From Eudorina sp. 2006-703-Eu-15 (taxonomy: Eukaryota > Chlorophyta > Chlorophyceae > Chlamydomonadales > Volvocaceae): DNA of 64,000 bases. Shown here one piece after another: positions 20,741-35,200 of the stretch. The DNA lies in assembly GCA_003117195.1 (NCBI GenBank), contig BDSI01000001.1:496001-560000 (forward strand), written 5' to 3'. Under the pieces are notes generated by a model. That model worked only from the letters and a program-made list of their open reading frames with translations. It was not told where the DNA came from and ran no database searches. Within the stretch, counting starts at the first letter, position 1, and the number at the start of each line of letters is the position of its first letter. A program made the translations under genes and the position numbers.

Positions 20741-23709
20741 CCGGATACCCTTCTTGTTCCCCTACCTAATGGTGTTGCGGCCAAGGCAATACGTAATGCA
20801 GCCCATCCCCTGATGACATTGAGGGCATGAGCGCACACGACGGTGGATGTACAACGGCCGTTAGCTGTACACCTTGCCCTGCGGTCCCCCAGCCCCTTTT
20901 CGCAACATCTGCAACGCAGCGATTTTCTGTGCTCTGGAGGAAGTGACACGCGTACTTCACGGCTTCAAGTAAAGCAATTATTCCAAAGGTTTCTCGAATC
21001 CCGCCAGCTGCATGCCGTGGCCAGCCGCAGCAGTGACGCAGCACGCCGGTCTGGAGCCCCGCCGGCCCGTCTCGCTCAAACAAAAGTTGCTGCAACAATC
21101 TGGCTCTCAACCCGTCGTTTTTTACATACCGATACCTACCCCGTCGAGGCCGACAGCAAGGTACCGTAGGGCGTAGGGGCAGCGCAAGGCGGGGGCGACG
21201 GGGCGGCGCAGCCCGCATCCACTGCATCGACCGCGCCAGTACCTGACGACCCGTTACCTTCGCCCAGCGACTCAAAGGACCTTGACCCCAGGGGCTGCAT
21301 GGCGTTATTCCTTGAAACCCGTGAACCAAAGGGAAAGGCCTTTCTCATGGTTGCATGGGCGCACTTTCCCGATGCGGCAAATGCACGAATAAACGGTACC
21401 TCCGCAGCACAGCACGACTCATCAGCAGCAGCGCCCACCATCGCATCACAGTGCAGCCTCGTCACAGGCGGGCCGCGGGGCGTCCTTGACCCTCCCCCCC
21501 TCCCGCCAAAACGCAACCGCGCCCCATCGTTCTGCGATGCGGGCGGGTGCCGGCGCGGCAAGGATGGCCGGGGGGGCTCCCCGCGCCCGCCAGTGCGCCC
21601 TCCTCCTCCCTGTAGCTGCCCGCCCGCCCGGCCGGCCGCCATGCGGGGCATCGCCAGTGGTCACAGCCCTGCCGCGACCACCGTGAAGCCCCGAGACCAT
21701 CTCCCATCCCGCCTCCGCCGGGAGCCCCGTCATCTGCCACCTAACTCGGCCATGGCGGAACCACTTGTCCAGCGACCCTGCTGCCCTCTGCTCCATTCTT
21801 GACCAACCGTGACCAGCCCGTCACCGGCGGGCGCCAAACGACACCAGCGAACATCCACATGCCACCGGGTCCGCGGCATGTGGCCTTGCTTGCTTTGTTT
21901 CACTTCTCACTTCAACCCACATTGCCAATATGCCAATATGCCAGGGGCTGGGCGTGCTCCACCGTCTCTGTGTAACACAATGTGCATCGCATGTGATGCG
22001 ACGGACAGCCGTACAACTTTATTACCCCATGGTGCCTTGCAGCCGGCCTGGTGGTTGCCCCCCGCCGGCGCAAGGGGTCCCCAAACCTCTCGGCCGACCG
22101 TTGCATGTGGCCGTGTTCGGCGCAGCGAGGCCGCCACTTGCAGTGCGACCGCGCCGAAAGCCCCACCCACATCCGATACCCGGGAGGCCGTATCAATTCG
22201 CAATACAATACCCACAATGCCCACAGAGATACGCAGCGCCCGCAGATCCGGGATCCGGGATCTTGCCCCACAGCGCCCAAGTATGACTAACGATCGAGCA
22301 GCTGTGGACTGCCGCAGGCCGCACTTTCGCAGCGGATGACGCGGAATGCTCAATAATAAAAATAGAGATAAGGGAATATTAGCGGCGCGAGGTTCGCAGG
22401 CGGGCCTGCCTGCCTGCCTGCCTGCCTGCCGGCCGGCCGGCCGGCCGGCAGGCGCAGAACGAACGACCGGATGAGCCACGCCCCCAGCCGCGCCATGCCG
22501 CCACCCACGCCGTACTGCATTACTCAGCCCAGGCCCACATGGCTCTCTAGGGACATGTGTACCAGGGGTGGTGGATAGGCTCGCCGGAAGATTTCCTGCC
22601 GTTGGTGCGCGAGTTATGAAACAAAACGAAGAAGGGCGACATCGAATAGCCCCCGCAGCGCTGCGAAGGCGCGCGCGCACATTTATCAGCCCTCGACAAC
22701 CGCGCGGCTGTCGAGGGGCTTCCTCACACTCTGCATTCGCGGCGCGGCGCAGGTGCGTCAGCTGCGCAATAACAATTTTGGCGGCGGCCGCGAAAAATCG
22801 TGTACATCCCGTGCAGAGGTTACCTCTTCACGGACTGCAACAGCACCCCGCCAACCGCTGCGAGCGTCAATACTATGCCGCAAGCGCTCAACTTAGGAGC
22901 ACGTGGCACCAATGGGTGTCCGCTGCCGTACAACCTTCGAGAGATAAACAACATAAAACGTCTTTAAAGCATATTGATGCTGGAGCACTCCTACAGCTCG
23001 CCGGCCCACACTCACCCAGCTCCCAGGGGACGGCATCCTGATTCTGCAGTGCCGCAGGTTGTGGCCTGAATCGATGGCGTGATGTGAGGAGGTGGGATGC
23101 CGCATGACGCGGCGTGCGATGTACGGCAATCGACGCTGGCAGGCAGACAGGTAGGTAGGAAGGACGCGGTCGCCGGCCCCCGGCCGCCCCCTTCGCGTGT
23201 CCCCGCCCCCGGCCCCGAAGCGCAAAACAGCGCGATCGGGCAGGCAGGCAGCAGCACACTGCCCAGGCACACAGGTCCGGTGCAAGGGGAGCGCAGCGCA
23301 CTCGTTTCAGCACTCCCGAGGACTGCTGCTGCTGCCGGCTGCTGCTGCCGGCTGCTGATGCTTTCTGGAGCCGACGTCACCTGCTAATGCACTCGTCCTC
23401 TGGGCGCGCACGTTAGGGATGGGTGAGGGCGAAGGTGTGGGTGTGGCTGTTGGGGGCCCCGGCGAGGGTGGATCCAATAACTGAACACGCGTGCGAGGGC
23501 GGCAGGGGGAGGGCCGGCTGAGAGCCGGCAGCACCAGCAGCACCAGCAGCTGCTGCTAGTGGTATGCTTTTGCTGCAGCTCCTCCCGCCATGCTTCCTCC
23601 TCCTCCTCCCACACAGGTCTCCTCGCGTGCCCGCGCTTCTTCCCCGCCCGCACCCTCACCTGCGTCCTCACCCCCGTCCTCGTCCTCACCCTCACCCTCG
23701 TCCTGGTGC
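20741..23709. other. Intergenic gap MED6 / cyclase
   Basis: The gap of about 3 kb lies between the MED6 start and the cyclase stop, both on the minus strand. Several open frames of 100-250 codons occur on both strands, but none shows a recognisable domain or plausible splice-linked partner. It contains a CCTG/CCGG tract at 22405-22453. Otherwise nothing is supported. Confidence 0.5.
22405..22453. repeat. (CCTG)n-(CCGG)n tetranucleotide tract
   Basis: Six or more CCTG repeats run directly into about five CCGG repeats and end with CAGGC, making a largely self-complementary G+C palindrome. Confidence 0.9.
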
Positions 23710-24614
23710 TCATCCCCGGCCCTGGGCTCCCCGGCCGCCTCCGTCCCTCCCGCCCGCCGCGACACCCGAGGAGGCCCAAGAACAGACCCACGCCTGGCCC
23801 CGGGGCATCACCACCACCTCCGACACCAACCGACCCCGCGACGCCCGGCCGTCCGCGTGCACGGCGGCGTCATAGACCTCCATCGCTTCCCCGCCCCGAA
23901 CTCCCCCCGCCGCAGCCCCCGCCGCAGACTGTAACACGGGGGCGCCCGCCCCGTTCGCCGGCTGAGCCTCCGACTCGCTCCCTTGAGCGCCCGACACGGT
24001 CAGAGCGTGGCTGCTGCCCGCCTGCAGCAGCTCCGAAACCACCGGCACGGCCCCTGCCACGGCCACGAACGACGACAGCGGCGTCAGGCGCAGCTGCTGC
24101 GCGACCGCGTCGCCGGACGCCGCCGCCCGCTGGATCCGTTTCGTGACGGCGCCCGAGCACACCACCTGGCCGACCGGCGAGCCGTTCGCGAGCCGTACCA
24201 GTCTGCCGTACAACCGCCCTCCGTGTTGGTTGCGGTACAGTCGCGCCGCGGAGACGCTGCCGTCGTGGAAGAAGGACCCGGCGTCGATGCCGCAGCGGAC
24301 GCGCAGGCCCCGCAGCAGGCGCTGCTGCGCCAGCACTCGGTTGCTGCCCGAGTGGGGCGAGGCGGAGCCGTCGCTGCCGCCCGAGGGCGACACCACCGCC
24401 TCATCCGTCGGCGGCCCGTAGCGCTCCGGGCGCTGGAGCAGCAGCAGCGGGCTGCGGTTGTGGGCGAGGAAGGGATGCTTGGGGTTGGAGAGGTGGAGGT
24501 GGTTGTTGTTGTTATGGTTGTTGTTGCTGAGGTTGGGATTCAGCCGTTGGTCCGTACTGGCGCGATGCGGCTGGGGGTGTGGGTTCTGCAACCCTTCGCC
24601 GCGATTCCACGGGT

Positions 24615-24656
<42 letters not shown>

Positions 24657-27600
24657 GCTGCTGCTGCTGCTGCTGCTGTAGTTGTCGCTGGAGGTGTAGC
24701 TGCTGACGTCCGCGAGCTGCAGTCAGTGGCGCCTCGCCGCCGACGCTGACGGCGGCGGCGCCAGTCGCCACGGCCGCCGCGGCAGCGCAGCGCCCTGCCG
24801 GCCCATTGGGACCCGCCGCCGCGGGTGCGCCCGCGGCGGCGCCGCCACCCGCAGCGCCCCCGCGCGCCGCCGCTACCCGCGACGACGGCGACGACGCCAT
24901 CGTCACGGACACGCAGAGCCGTCGGCTCAGGCTCAACGGCGAGCACGGGTACGGCTCCATTTGCTCGTCCAAAGACGCCTCGTGGCGTGGTCCGCCGCCG
25001 CCGCCGCCGCCAGTGGTGTTGGCGCTGGCCTGCGTCGCCACGTTGGGAGGGTACTGGAGTCTCTGTCCGATCGGAAGCGCGCCTAGCGACGCCGGTCCCT
25101 GACCGGGGAGGTGTCGACCGCCGCCGGCGCCGCCGCCCGCGAGCACGCGGCCGCCGCCGCCGCCGCTGCCGCCGCCGCTGCCGCCGCCGCTGCCCGCGAG
25201 CACGCGGCCGCTCCTGGCGCTACCGAGTGAGGCTGTCCCACCCGCCGCCGTCGGCACCGGCGCGGCGAAGGGCGACAGGCCCGAGCGGCTCCCGGCGCGC
25301 AGCGCACTCAGGATCGAGTGGTTAGAGGGGGACCCCATCGCGGTCGCGGTCGCTGCCGCCGGCGCCGTCGTCCCCGGCGACGCATCTGACGGCCGCATGT
25401 GGTACGGCATCGTGGGCCCGGTGCCGGCGGCGGCGGTGGCACTGCCGCCGACGCGGCCGCCCATCCGCGAACCGATATGGATCAGCGGTTCCGAACGGGC
25501 GGCATACGTGATTTCGGAGCTTGAGAGCCCGTTGCCGACCCGCTCTGTGGACGTCGCCGCCGTGCCGTCGCCGCCGCCGGAGGCGCCGCCGGAGGCGCGG
25601 CTGCTCGCCGCCGTACGGATGTCGAAGAACGTCGCCAACGGCCCGTCGCCGCCGCACATGTTGTCTGCCGACGCCGTACCCGTCGCCGTCGCCGGGCCAA
25701 TGCCCTCCGCCGCCGCCGCCGCCGCCGTCGGCACCGTCAGTTCAAGCTGCGGCACGGACGCCGCCAGCGCGAACCCGGCCAGCCCTGACGGCGGCGGGGG
25801 ACCCGGGAGCAGCGGCGTCGACAGCCGTGACGGCCGCGTCGGCAGCGGCATCGACACCGGGCCCGGCGACGGCAGCGGCATCGAATCCGGCGCGGCATCC
25901 GACGGCTGCCGCGAGACCGGCGTCTGCCGAAACGGCGACGCGCAATCGTTCAATGTGGCACCGCTCACGCGGAAGCCCGTCGGGCTGCACCCATCGCCCT
26001 CCGCCTCCGCCTCCAGCTCGAGGGCCAGCTCCGGCCGCTCCGACGACCCGCGGGTCGGATCGCCCACAAAGTAGCCGTTGTCCGACAACGACCGCCGTAC
26101 GAAGCTGGGCTTGACGCGCCGCCGCGAGTACGCGCCGGCGTGCTGCTGTATGCGACTGAACGCCGCCGTCAGGACGTTGTGACCCGAGGTGCCCATCGTA
26201 AGCGGCCTGGCGGCGTCGCCGCGGCCGCGGCCGCCGCCGCCAGGCGGGCGCAGCGGCGGCGGCGGAGCCGCCGCCGCCGCCGCCGCCATCGGCACGGGCT
26301 GCAGCGGCGTGGCGGAGCCGGAGCCGCCTTTCGCCGCCTGCATGAAGCTGCCGAAGGACCAGAGCCCGCGGGGGGACCGCGACGCCGGCGACGTCGGCTG
26401 GTTCAGGTGCTGGTGCTGGCTGTGCTGCGGCTGCGGTCCGGGTTCCTTCAGGCGGCCGCCGCCGAGGAGGTTGAGTCGGCGGGACGGGCTCCAGGGGGGT
26501 GATGTCACCGCCGCCGCCGTGTCGTCGCCGCACAAGCACCTCTGCGACCCGTGGGCCGGCAGGAAGACCGCCAGCTCCTCCCCCAGCTCGTGTTGGAGGA
26601 GGTCCTGCGGCCAACTGACGGCGCAGCGCAGCTCCTCCTCTAGGGCGAGGGACCAACGCACGGCGGTGGTCTGCGGAGGATCGGAGGGTCAGAGGGTCAG
26701 AGGGTCGGAGGGTCGGGTGGGTGCGCGGTGAGGTCGATGTCGGGTCTCGCATGCCGGCAGGGTATCGCGGTAAAGGAGGGTTTCGTGCATGCAGGATGTG
26801 TAAGGAGTACGGCATCAGGACGAGCGCCAGCGGGGGCGGATGACAGACCTGGGAAACGTTCTGTCATCGACTTCCGAGGCCAGGCGGCCGCGATGGGGTG
26901 CGAGTATGGAGCGGGCGAAACACGGGGGCAGCGAAGGGACGAGGGAGAGGGAAACGCGGAGGTCGGTTGCGCCTTGCGGTATATGACCTTCGGAGCCGCC
27001 GTCCTTGCCCGGAGTACCCGCCGCCCGCCGCACCTGGCCCCAACCTCCAAAACCCTTGAACCTTCAAGCGCCTGCGCATCGCAGGGGCCCAGGCCGCCTC
27101 AATACCCCACACGGCCAAACCCCCTCACCGCCCCCGCAACCACCGTCCCTCCTCTCACCGCCCACACCGGCCCCGCCCCCACACGGCCAAACCCCCTCAC
27201 CGGCCCCGCATCCCCGCCCTCACACGGCCCTCCTCTCCTCTCACCGCCGACGTGAAGGCCGCCAGCAGCCGGCCGCCCTCCGCCTCCACCTCCGCGGGGT
27301 AACCGCCAACCGCCCGCAGCTGCGCCATGGCCGTGCCGTACAACAGCGCCAGCGACTCCCGCGCCACGTCAGCGTTCCAGGCCATCAGAGTCGCCACCCC
27401 CACCACCTGCACAAGCGCTAACGTGACGCCGCCCACCGGCGCCGCCAGCAATCCCGGCAGCACCTGGCCCTCCGACCGCAACGGCACGCGGTCCAGCATC
27501 AAATGCCGTACAGCCAGGGTGCTGGAAGTGGCCTGGTACAGGTCCACGGACTCGTACCCGCCGCCGCCGCCCAAGCCAGGATGTCCCCAGGTGTTCCAGG

Positions 27601-30600
27601 AGTTGAGGGACGCTTGCGGGACCGCCAGCTGCGCCTGAGGCTGCAGACGAACCTGGGACGCGAAGCGCGTTGGCAGCGCTACGCGGGACCCCACCCCGAC
27701 GGCGCCGCGGACACTGGCGTCCCCGCCGCCGCCGCCGCCAAGGCCGCTGCTGCGGAAGAACCGTCCGCCGCGGAAGCTTGCGTCCCCGCCGCCGCCGCCA
27801 AGGCCGCTGCTCCGGAAGAAGCGTCCGCCGCGGACGCTGTCGTCGCCGCCGCCGCCGCCACCACCCAGTCCGACGCTACTGCTGCGAAAGAAGCGACCGC
27901 CGTGGATGCTTTTGGTGTCCTTGTTTCGGAGGAGGAAGCGGCCCTTGTGCCAGAGGACTAGACCCTGCACGGATGGCCAGCAGAAAGCGGCGGTTGACAC
28001 GACGAAGGACAAGCCCAGAACGGCTGCGAAAGCGGGGGTGTACAGCGAAAAAACCCGCCCGAGAGCGTAATGTCCTGGCAGCTTTGGCCTTGGAGGGAGG
28101 CGGTCGGACCCATCTCAGCGGGGGCTGGGGCGCGGAAAGGCGAGCAGGGTCCTGGTCAAGCGACACCGCGCTTGCAACACTGTGACCTCAGCCTGTCCCG
28201 CCAGACCCTTCCTCGAGCAAGCTGCTGCTGCTGCTGCTGCTCACCCTGGCCCCCTTTGCGGCCCCCTCACCGGCCCCCCGGCGGCCCCCTCACCGGCCCC
28301 CCGGCGGCCCCTGCCCCCCTCTCCGGTCCCCCCTGTCCCCCTCACCGGCCCCCTGTCCCCCTCTCCGGTCCCCTGTCCCCCTCACCGGCATGTCCTTCCT
28401 GGGCAGCGGCAGCAGCCTCTCCACCGTGGAGCTGCCCAGCAGCACCATACCGCCCAGGGCCGCGTCGCTGATCAGCTTGGTCAGCTGGGGGCGGGGGAGG
28501 GGAGGGAGGCCGGGGAGGGAATGGGGGACCGGGGGAGCGGGGGAGGGCAGTAGGACCTGGGGTCTCATACCCTGGCGGCCTGCCACCTCCAACCTGTCGT
28601 GCCCACCGCGCCACCTCCTGGCTACCGCCCCATCAGTCGCCGTCCTACCAGCCCACCACTCTGCCCTCCGGGGCACCGATTCATCTCCCCAGCCTCTCCT
28701 TCCCTGCACGGAAAGTCACACACCCCTCGCGCGCAGCCACCGTCCCTTCTCCCCCTTGTCCCCCCGCACCTGCATACACGCGCCCGAGTAGGCTGTACGG
28801 CGGCTGAGGTCCTTGCAGTACACCACGTCCCGCCCCTGGACCAGGCCGCTGCAGATCCCCACACGCACTCGGAAGCCCCTGGAGGGGGAGGGAGGGGGTG
28901 GAAGGGATGGGAGGGGGGAGGGAGGTGGGGAAGGGATGGAGGGGGGAGGGAGGTGGGGAAGGGATGGAGGGGGGAGGGAGGTGGGGAAGGGATGGGAGAT
29001 GAAGACCAATACAGCAAGGAGCAAGTGAGCGATTGGCTGTACTGGGCATCATGGCAGCGCGAGCACGTTTGGAATGCATCATGGCGCTTCATGGGAGCGC
29101 CTGTACGACGGGAATGCAGCGAGGGAGGTGCACCATTAAGGCCGCCACGACGGGGATTACGCCATGCATTGCATCATGGCGGTTGCGCATACGGCATCCG
29201 CCCCCAAACCCAAAGCGATCTGGCAATAGCAGAAGCTGCCGTACCAGCAGGATCCACCGCCGCGCACCTGAAAGCCAGAGCTTGACCGGCGGCGAAGTGG
29301 GGGCTGGTCCCTGGAGACATTCCGGCGGCGGCCAGCCCCGCCATCCCGGCGGTCGTCGACAGACTGGTGTTGATAGCCGTTGCGGGCGCCAGCGCCGTCG
29401 GTATCGATGACGCGGACGGCGCTGCCGCTGCCGCTGCCGCTGCCGCGTCCAGCGCGCTCGCTGCCGGCCCCGTCGTCGAACCCATTCCGCCGGCAGTCGG
29501 CGGCGCCGCTGCAGGTGCGGTGACGGGGGTATCGTCGCCCGTCCCCGCCTCGTCCTCCGTCGTGCCCGGCGCTGCCGTACTGGAGTCCCGCTCGCCGTCA
29601 GTCAGGGCGCGCAGCGGAAGCGGCAGCGTCGGCGCCGGTGACGGTGAGTCCGCCTCCGCCGCGTCCTTCGCCGCCGGCGCCAGGGCCCTGGCCCCACAGG
29701 AGTCGACGGCCTTGCACAAGCTCGGCAAACTGTACGGCATTCCGCTCCCGGCGGCAGTTGATATGTCCGAGAAAGCTCTGTCGGAGACGCTGTTGGTCGG
29801 CCGACGACAAAAGGCCTCCTGCGTCGCAACCGACGGCAACGGACCCACGGGACACTGCTCCGCCGCCTGCAGGAAGCTGCCGCCGCCCATGGCGGCGGCG
29901 GCACCGCCGCCGCCGCCGCCACCGCCGCCTGTCCCGGCGGCGGCGGCGCCGAGCATGTGGTGGGAATGAGCGCGAGAGTTCATGTGCGCTAGGATACTTA
30001 CGGGGTGCATGTAAAGCGCCGTGTGATTGCGACCCGGAAGGGGGGCCGCGGCGGCTCCGCCAGCGGCGGTTCCGCCGCCTGTGGCCGCGGCACCTCCGGC
30101 GGCTCCTCCGCCCCCTCCGTTGGTCTGGTAGATCGTCGCCGCCTCCGGGTGCGCCAGCAGCTGGTCCGGCCAGGGCAGCTGCATGAGCGCCACCTGCAGC
30201 TCCAGCGCGAACCCCACCGCCGCCACCGCGGACGGGAAGGCGGCGATGAACGAGTCGCCCTCCGTGTGGCACTCGTAGCCGCGGTGCTTGGACAGCAGGC
30301 CCCGCACGCAGCCATTGTGCAGAGACAGCGCCGAGTCCATCACGGAGGGGGGCAGCTCCTCCCACAGGCTCGTGGAGGACTGGGCGGCGGGAATGGGGGG
30401 CGGGGGGCGGGGGGAGGGGCGCGGTTGGGGTCGGGGCCTGCGGAATCGGGGTCTGGGTCGGGCAGAGCATGGTGGGTTGAAGTCAGGAAGGGGGACGGCA
30501 AGCATGGGCCCTCCTGAAGTAGGGGCCGTCCGGTGTACGAGGGTGTACGAGTGGACAGGTGGAGGTGCACCGTACAGGTTACCGTATGCCCCAAACCATC

Positions 30601-30652
30601 CGAGGCGACTCCCCACTATCAAATCCCGGTCAAAGCCACCTCCCCCAAGGCG

Positions 30653-30692
<40 letters not shown>

Positions 30693-32187
30693 GGCCAGCC
30701 GGCCAGCCGGCCCGCCAGCCGGCCAGCCAGCCAGCCCGCCCGCCAGCCGGCCAGCTACCCACCTGTATATCGGTGATGAGCAGCGACGTGTCGGGCGAGT
30801 ACCCGGGTGCCGGCACCACGCGCGCCGGCATCAGCCGCCGCTCCCGGTGGACCGCCAGCGCCGCCAGCCCCGCCACCAGCACAATCACCACAGCCGCTGC
30901 GGCAAGCGCGATCGCCAGCAAGGCCCCCGTCGACAGCTTGCCCTGGCCCTCCTCGTCACCCGACGACGAGGGCGCCGGCGACGTGGTGCCGGACTCCCCC
31001 GCGGGCTGTTGCTGCTGCGGCTGCGGCCCCGGCACGATGGCCCCCGGAGGCACGGACTCCGCGCCGCCGCCGCCGCCGCCACCGCCGCGCGCGCCCTGAT
31101 AACGGATGTCGAGCCAGTACGCCTGCTGCAGCTTCGATGCGTCACCGCTGTACCACTGCCGCAGCATCTGACCGTACCGGTCCGTCAGCAGCGACAGGAG
31201 CTGCGACGCCACGTGGGGACAAGCAGTCGGGACAGCCGGAGGAACACACGGCACGGAAGGATTGTGTAAAGGCTGTGTAAAAGGGGATACCCTCAGCTGT
31301 GCGGTTCCTACCTGCCTGCCTGCTTGCGAGGTATGCAGCCCCGATTCTCAACTCCTATACTCTTACATCTGCCGAACGACCATCCCGCGGCACCCCGCGC
31401 GCAACGGTTTCAATCCCTTGCGCAGAAGAAGTTGCCGCGCCGCGCTTACGGTACCGTATTCTCTTCTGCCTACCTTCAAACACACCTGCCCCGCACCGTC
31501 AACGTCTTTTGTTGCCCCTCCTGCTGAGCTTGCTTTGTGCATTTTACTTTACCCTTTGCATTTTACCCCAACTGGGCTGCGTGGTTCCGTACACCGCACG
31601 ACGCACGCACCCACCTTCCGTCCCGCTCCACGCCCCACGCTGCCCCAACCCTCCCTCCTCAACCCCAAAGCCCCCGCGCTGTCGTCACCTTATTCGTCTG
31701 CTCCACCCCGAGCGCCGACGCCGGCGGTGAGCTCGACCGGGAGCTCGACACCGCGTTGGCCACCGCCACCGCCACCACGCTGAGGGCCTTGGCCAGGTCC
31801 ACCCCGCCTTGCATCCGCAGCGGCAGGGCCATGCAGGGGTGCGAAATGGAGTCCGCAATCACCGCCAGGACGTCCATCGTGTCCGCCCGGCCGTAGCCCG
31901 CCGCCACCCAGCGGTCCAGGCCGTCGGGCGACAAGTGGGAGCTGCGGACGGTCATGGAGGTGAAGCCGGGGTCCAGCGTGACGGGCCAGCCGTTCTGCGG
32001 GGCCGGGGAGGTGCGTTGTGAGGAAGGCGGCAGGCCGAAAGTGAAGGTAGAGATAGTGGTTGGCCGGCGGTGGTGGCGGTACGCGCCTGCGTGAGAAGCT
32101 GATGTGAGTGCTTCAGAAAGAAGGCAGCAGTGTGCGCGTGTGTTGTGGAGGAGTGCGTGCGTGTTTAGAAAAGGAACCCGCCCGTGA

Positions 32188-32222
<35 letters not shown>

Positions 32223-35200
32223 GAGAACTGAGCCGCGAGAACTGTAAAAGAGAACTGAGCCGCGATTGTGTGTGTGTGTGTGTTTGTGTGTTTGTTGCAT
32301 GGCGGTTGGTCTCACCTGGTACGTCAACGTGAAGGCGAAGAAGCGCAGGGCAGCCAGGGCGTGGTTCGGCGCCGCCTTGCGGTTGATGCCGATGGTGAAC
32401 GCGCCCCGCCCCAGGTACGGCACCTTGCTGACCATGACCGTACCATTGTGTACGGCACTTTGAATCACCTTGCCGCTGGGGCAGAGCGCCGGTGTGCACG
32501 GCTCCAGGTTGCCTGCCAACAAGCGGCCCGCCCGCGATGGAGGTCGGCGGATGAAGGTCAGCGGGCGATGGAGGTCAGCGAGGAAAGTTTGAGAATAAGG
32601 ATGCGCTGGCCAGCAAGAGACGGGCACCGGGGCGGCGGAGCCGTCATATTGGGTCTGTTCGACAGTGGTCCCAATGCCCCTCGACGGCCGCAGGCGGGCC
32701 CGAATATCGCGTAACCCGATCATTGCGGAGTCCAAAGCTGCTGGCCGATCGCAACCCCCCGGACTAGTGTCTGCACCGACACACATCCTGACACACCAGC
32801 AGGCTTCCAAGCCCGCCAGGCAATTGCCTAGGCACTCCCGGAAAGTTTCTAGGCACTCGAGGCATGTTTGTATCTTTGTAAGCTCCCAAAATAGGAATCT
32901 GGACAAGACCCGGCACAACCGCAGGAAGGGCGGGGAGTCGGCGGCATCGGGACATCACCCGCCCACTACCAGGCCGTACAGCACTGACCTGAGGTACGGT
33001 TCAGCACAATGTGAGATCCTGGGAGCGGGGACGCGCCCAGCTTGCCCTGGGTGGTACCGCCCAGAGCCAGAGCCACCTTTTTGAAGGTGGTGGAAAAGCC
33101 CAGCGACATGAGGCACTGCTCATCGACCGGGCAGGCGGGGAGGGACGACAACAACAATTCGCAGTTGTCAGGATGTGTGATGCCGGCATGCCGCGACACG
33201 TTATGCTAGACCGGAATCTCGATCTTGCATGAACGGCGCGGGCGGGGCCAATGCCCGACGCGGGCGGGCTGGCGCGCGGCAGCAACCCCCGGCGGCCTGC
33301 CACCACATCACCACAGTCCGCGGGCAGGCACCCAGGCAGGGACGGAGGAAGGGGAGCAAGGGGAGCACGGGGCTGCCGCGACGGTGTTCTTCCGGTGAGA
33401 CCCAAATCGGAGTTTGGCCGCCCTTATTCAAAACCTCTGCGAACGCGTGCCCTCTGGTTTCCGCGTTGGGCGCTCAAAACGACAACTCAAGGGCCAAGCT
33501 ACCACACGTGATCGTCACATGTGTCGCCGGGCCCGCCGCAGACCGGGGCATACAACATGTGTGTGACCATAACCCGTCGCTGTAGGACTCACGCTTCGTA
33601 TGTACGAGTCCAGAGGCAACCGCTCGCAGCCGACCAGGCCGGGGCCCAGCGCCAGCAGCCGCTGGAACACGCTTATCGCCTCAGCCATCGCGGGCCCCGT
33701 GAAGAGGGGCTGCGAGGGCAGTCGGGGTGGGTTTCGGGGCGGGTGACAGGGGTTCCGGAGCGGGGCTTACGAAGCGAGCCGCTGGACCGCTGGGCAGGAG
33801 GACAGGCGAAAGGCGTCGATCACATCTCGCGGTGTTAAGGGGCCTCCCGCGCCCGGTGCGTGGCCTGCTGCTTTGTTTGTCCCAAGCTACAAGCTGTGGA
33901 CGAAGCGACCGAGCAGGGTCCGCGGCTCCTCGGCGTTATTTGCTACCGGGAACCAACAGTTCGTGCATGGTCTTCAGCATGGTTGTCGTCATCAACATCA
34001 TCATCATCACCATCCTTTCCATGATCAACATTATCAGAGCACCACCGTACCCAACACACGACCCGAGGACGCCCACAAGAAGATTAGCCAGCATAACGTG
34101 AAGGTCTTGCGCAGCTTACCGTACCTGCATGGTCTCGGGGTTGAAGTACAGCCCCGCCTTGGTGCCGTACGACCCCACCATCGAGGCCCAGATGGTCGTC
34201 AGCGCCAGGCCGTCGTAGAAGCAACCGTCAGGCAGCCCGAAGCAGAAGCCGTACAGCTCGCAGGTACGATTGCTGTCATCGACGCACGGCACCTGGACAC
34301 ACCCAAAGAAGGACAAGGGGACCCGCGGACATCGACCTCGCAGCCCCCTAATCCTGTCTTCAGCAAGTCAACAACCTGAAAGGAGGTCTCCATCCATGGC
34401 GTTCAGGTGCTGTGCAAACGCCTCTGGTGATCTGCGCGTCGCCTCTCCGTCTCGCCCATCCACTCATTTCCCCTTCAACCCTTGTGGACAACACTGGACA
34501 GGCCAGACACGTGGGTGCCTACAACGGCGGTCCAGGGGCGGACCAGGGGCAGATCCGTCCGCCTGGCACCCATATCCGCAGGCCTGCATATTCGAAAGAG
34601 GGCCCCCCCCTCGTGATCGAGCGCGCGTTGGTCTTCCCGCCTCCCACCTCCCTTCTTCGTCGCCCCACCTTGGTTCCGTTCAGCTGTGTCGCCATCTGCA
34701 CCGCCTCCTCCCAGCTCTCGGGCGGGTTCCACCCCTGGAGCTGGAACGTGTCCCTGAACCCCCGGGGGAAGGTACGGCGGCACGACATCGGTCCGGCGTT
34801 ACAACGAATGCTGGTGAGCGCGCACAGCGGAAGGCCAGGCTGCATATGCCCGTGCACTGTTTACGGTGCGGCCCAGGTTAGGGTGCGGCCCAGTTTAGGG
34901 TGCGGCCCCGCAGCGCCTCGAGACATCCGCGGATTTGGACTGTTTCCCCGAGGCCCTGGCCGGCATGTTTCCCCGAGGCCCTGGCCGGCATGTTTCCCCG
35001 AAGCCCTGGCCGGCATGTTTCCCCGAGGCCCTGGCCGGCAAACATGCAGACTCGGGGCTCGGCCGCATATACGAACACCGGGCAGCTGCGCGCCGCTTAT
35101 GAGCCAGGGCCTGCGACCCTGCCACTCCATCCCCACACGCGGGCACCGAACCCGCGAACCCACGCACCTCCTCCAGAACAGCATCGGCACCTCCGCTGAG

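Noticed and set aside
20766..21329. 187-codon minus-strand frame upstream of MED6
   Set aside because: There is no recognisable domain, and it could not be spliced in phase to MED6 or to another exon with any similarity support.
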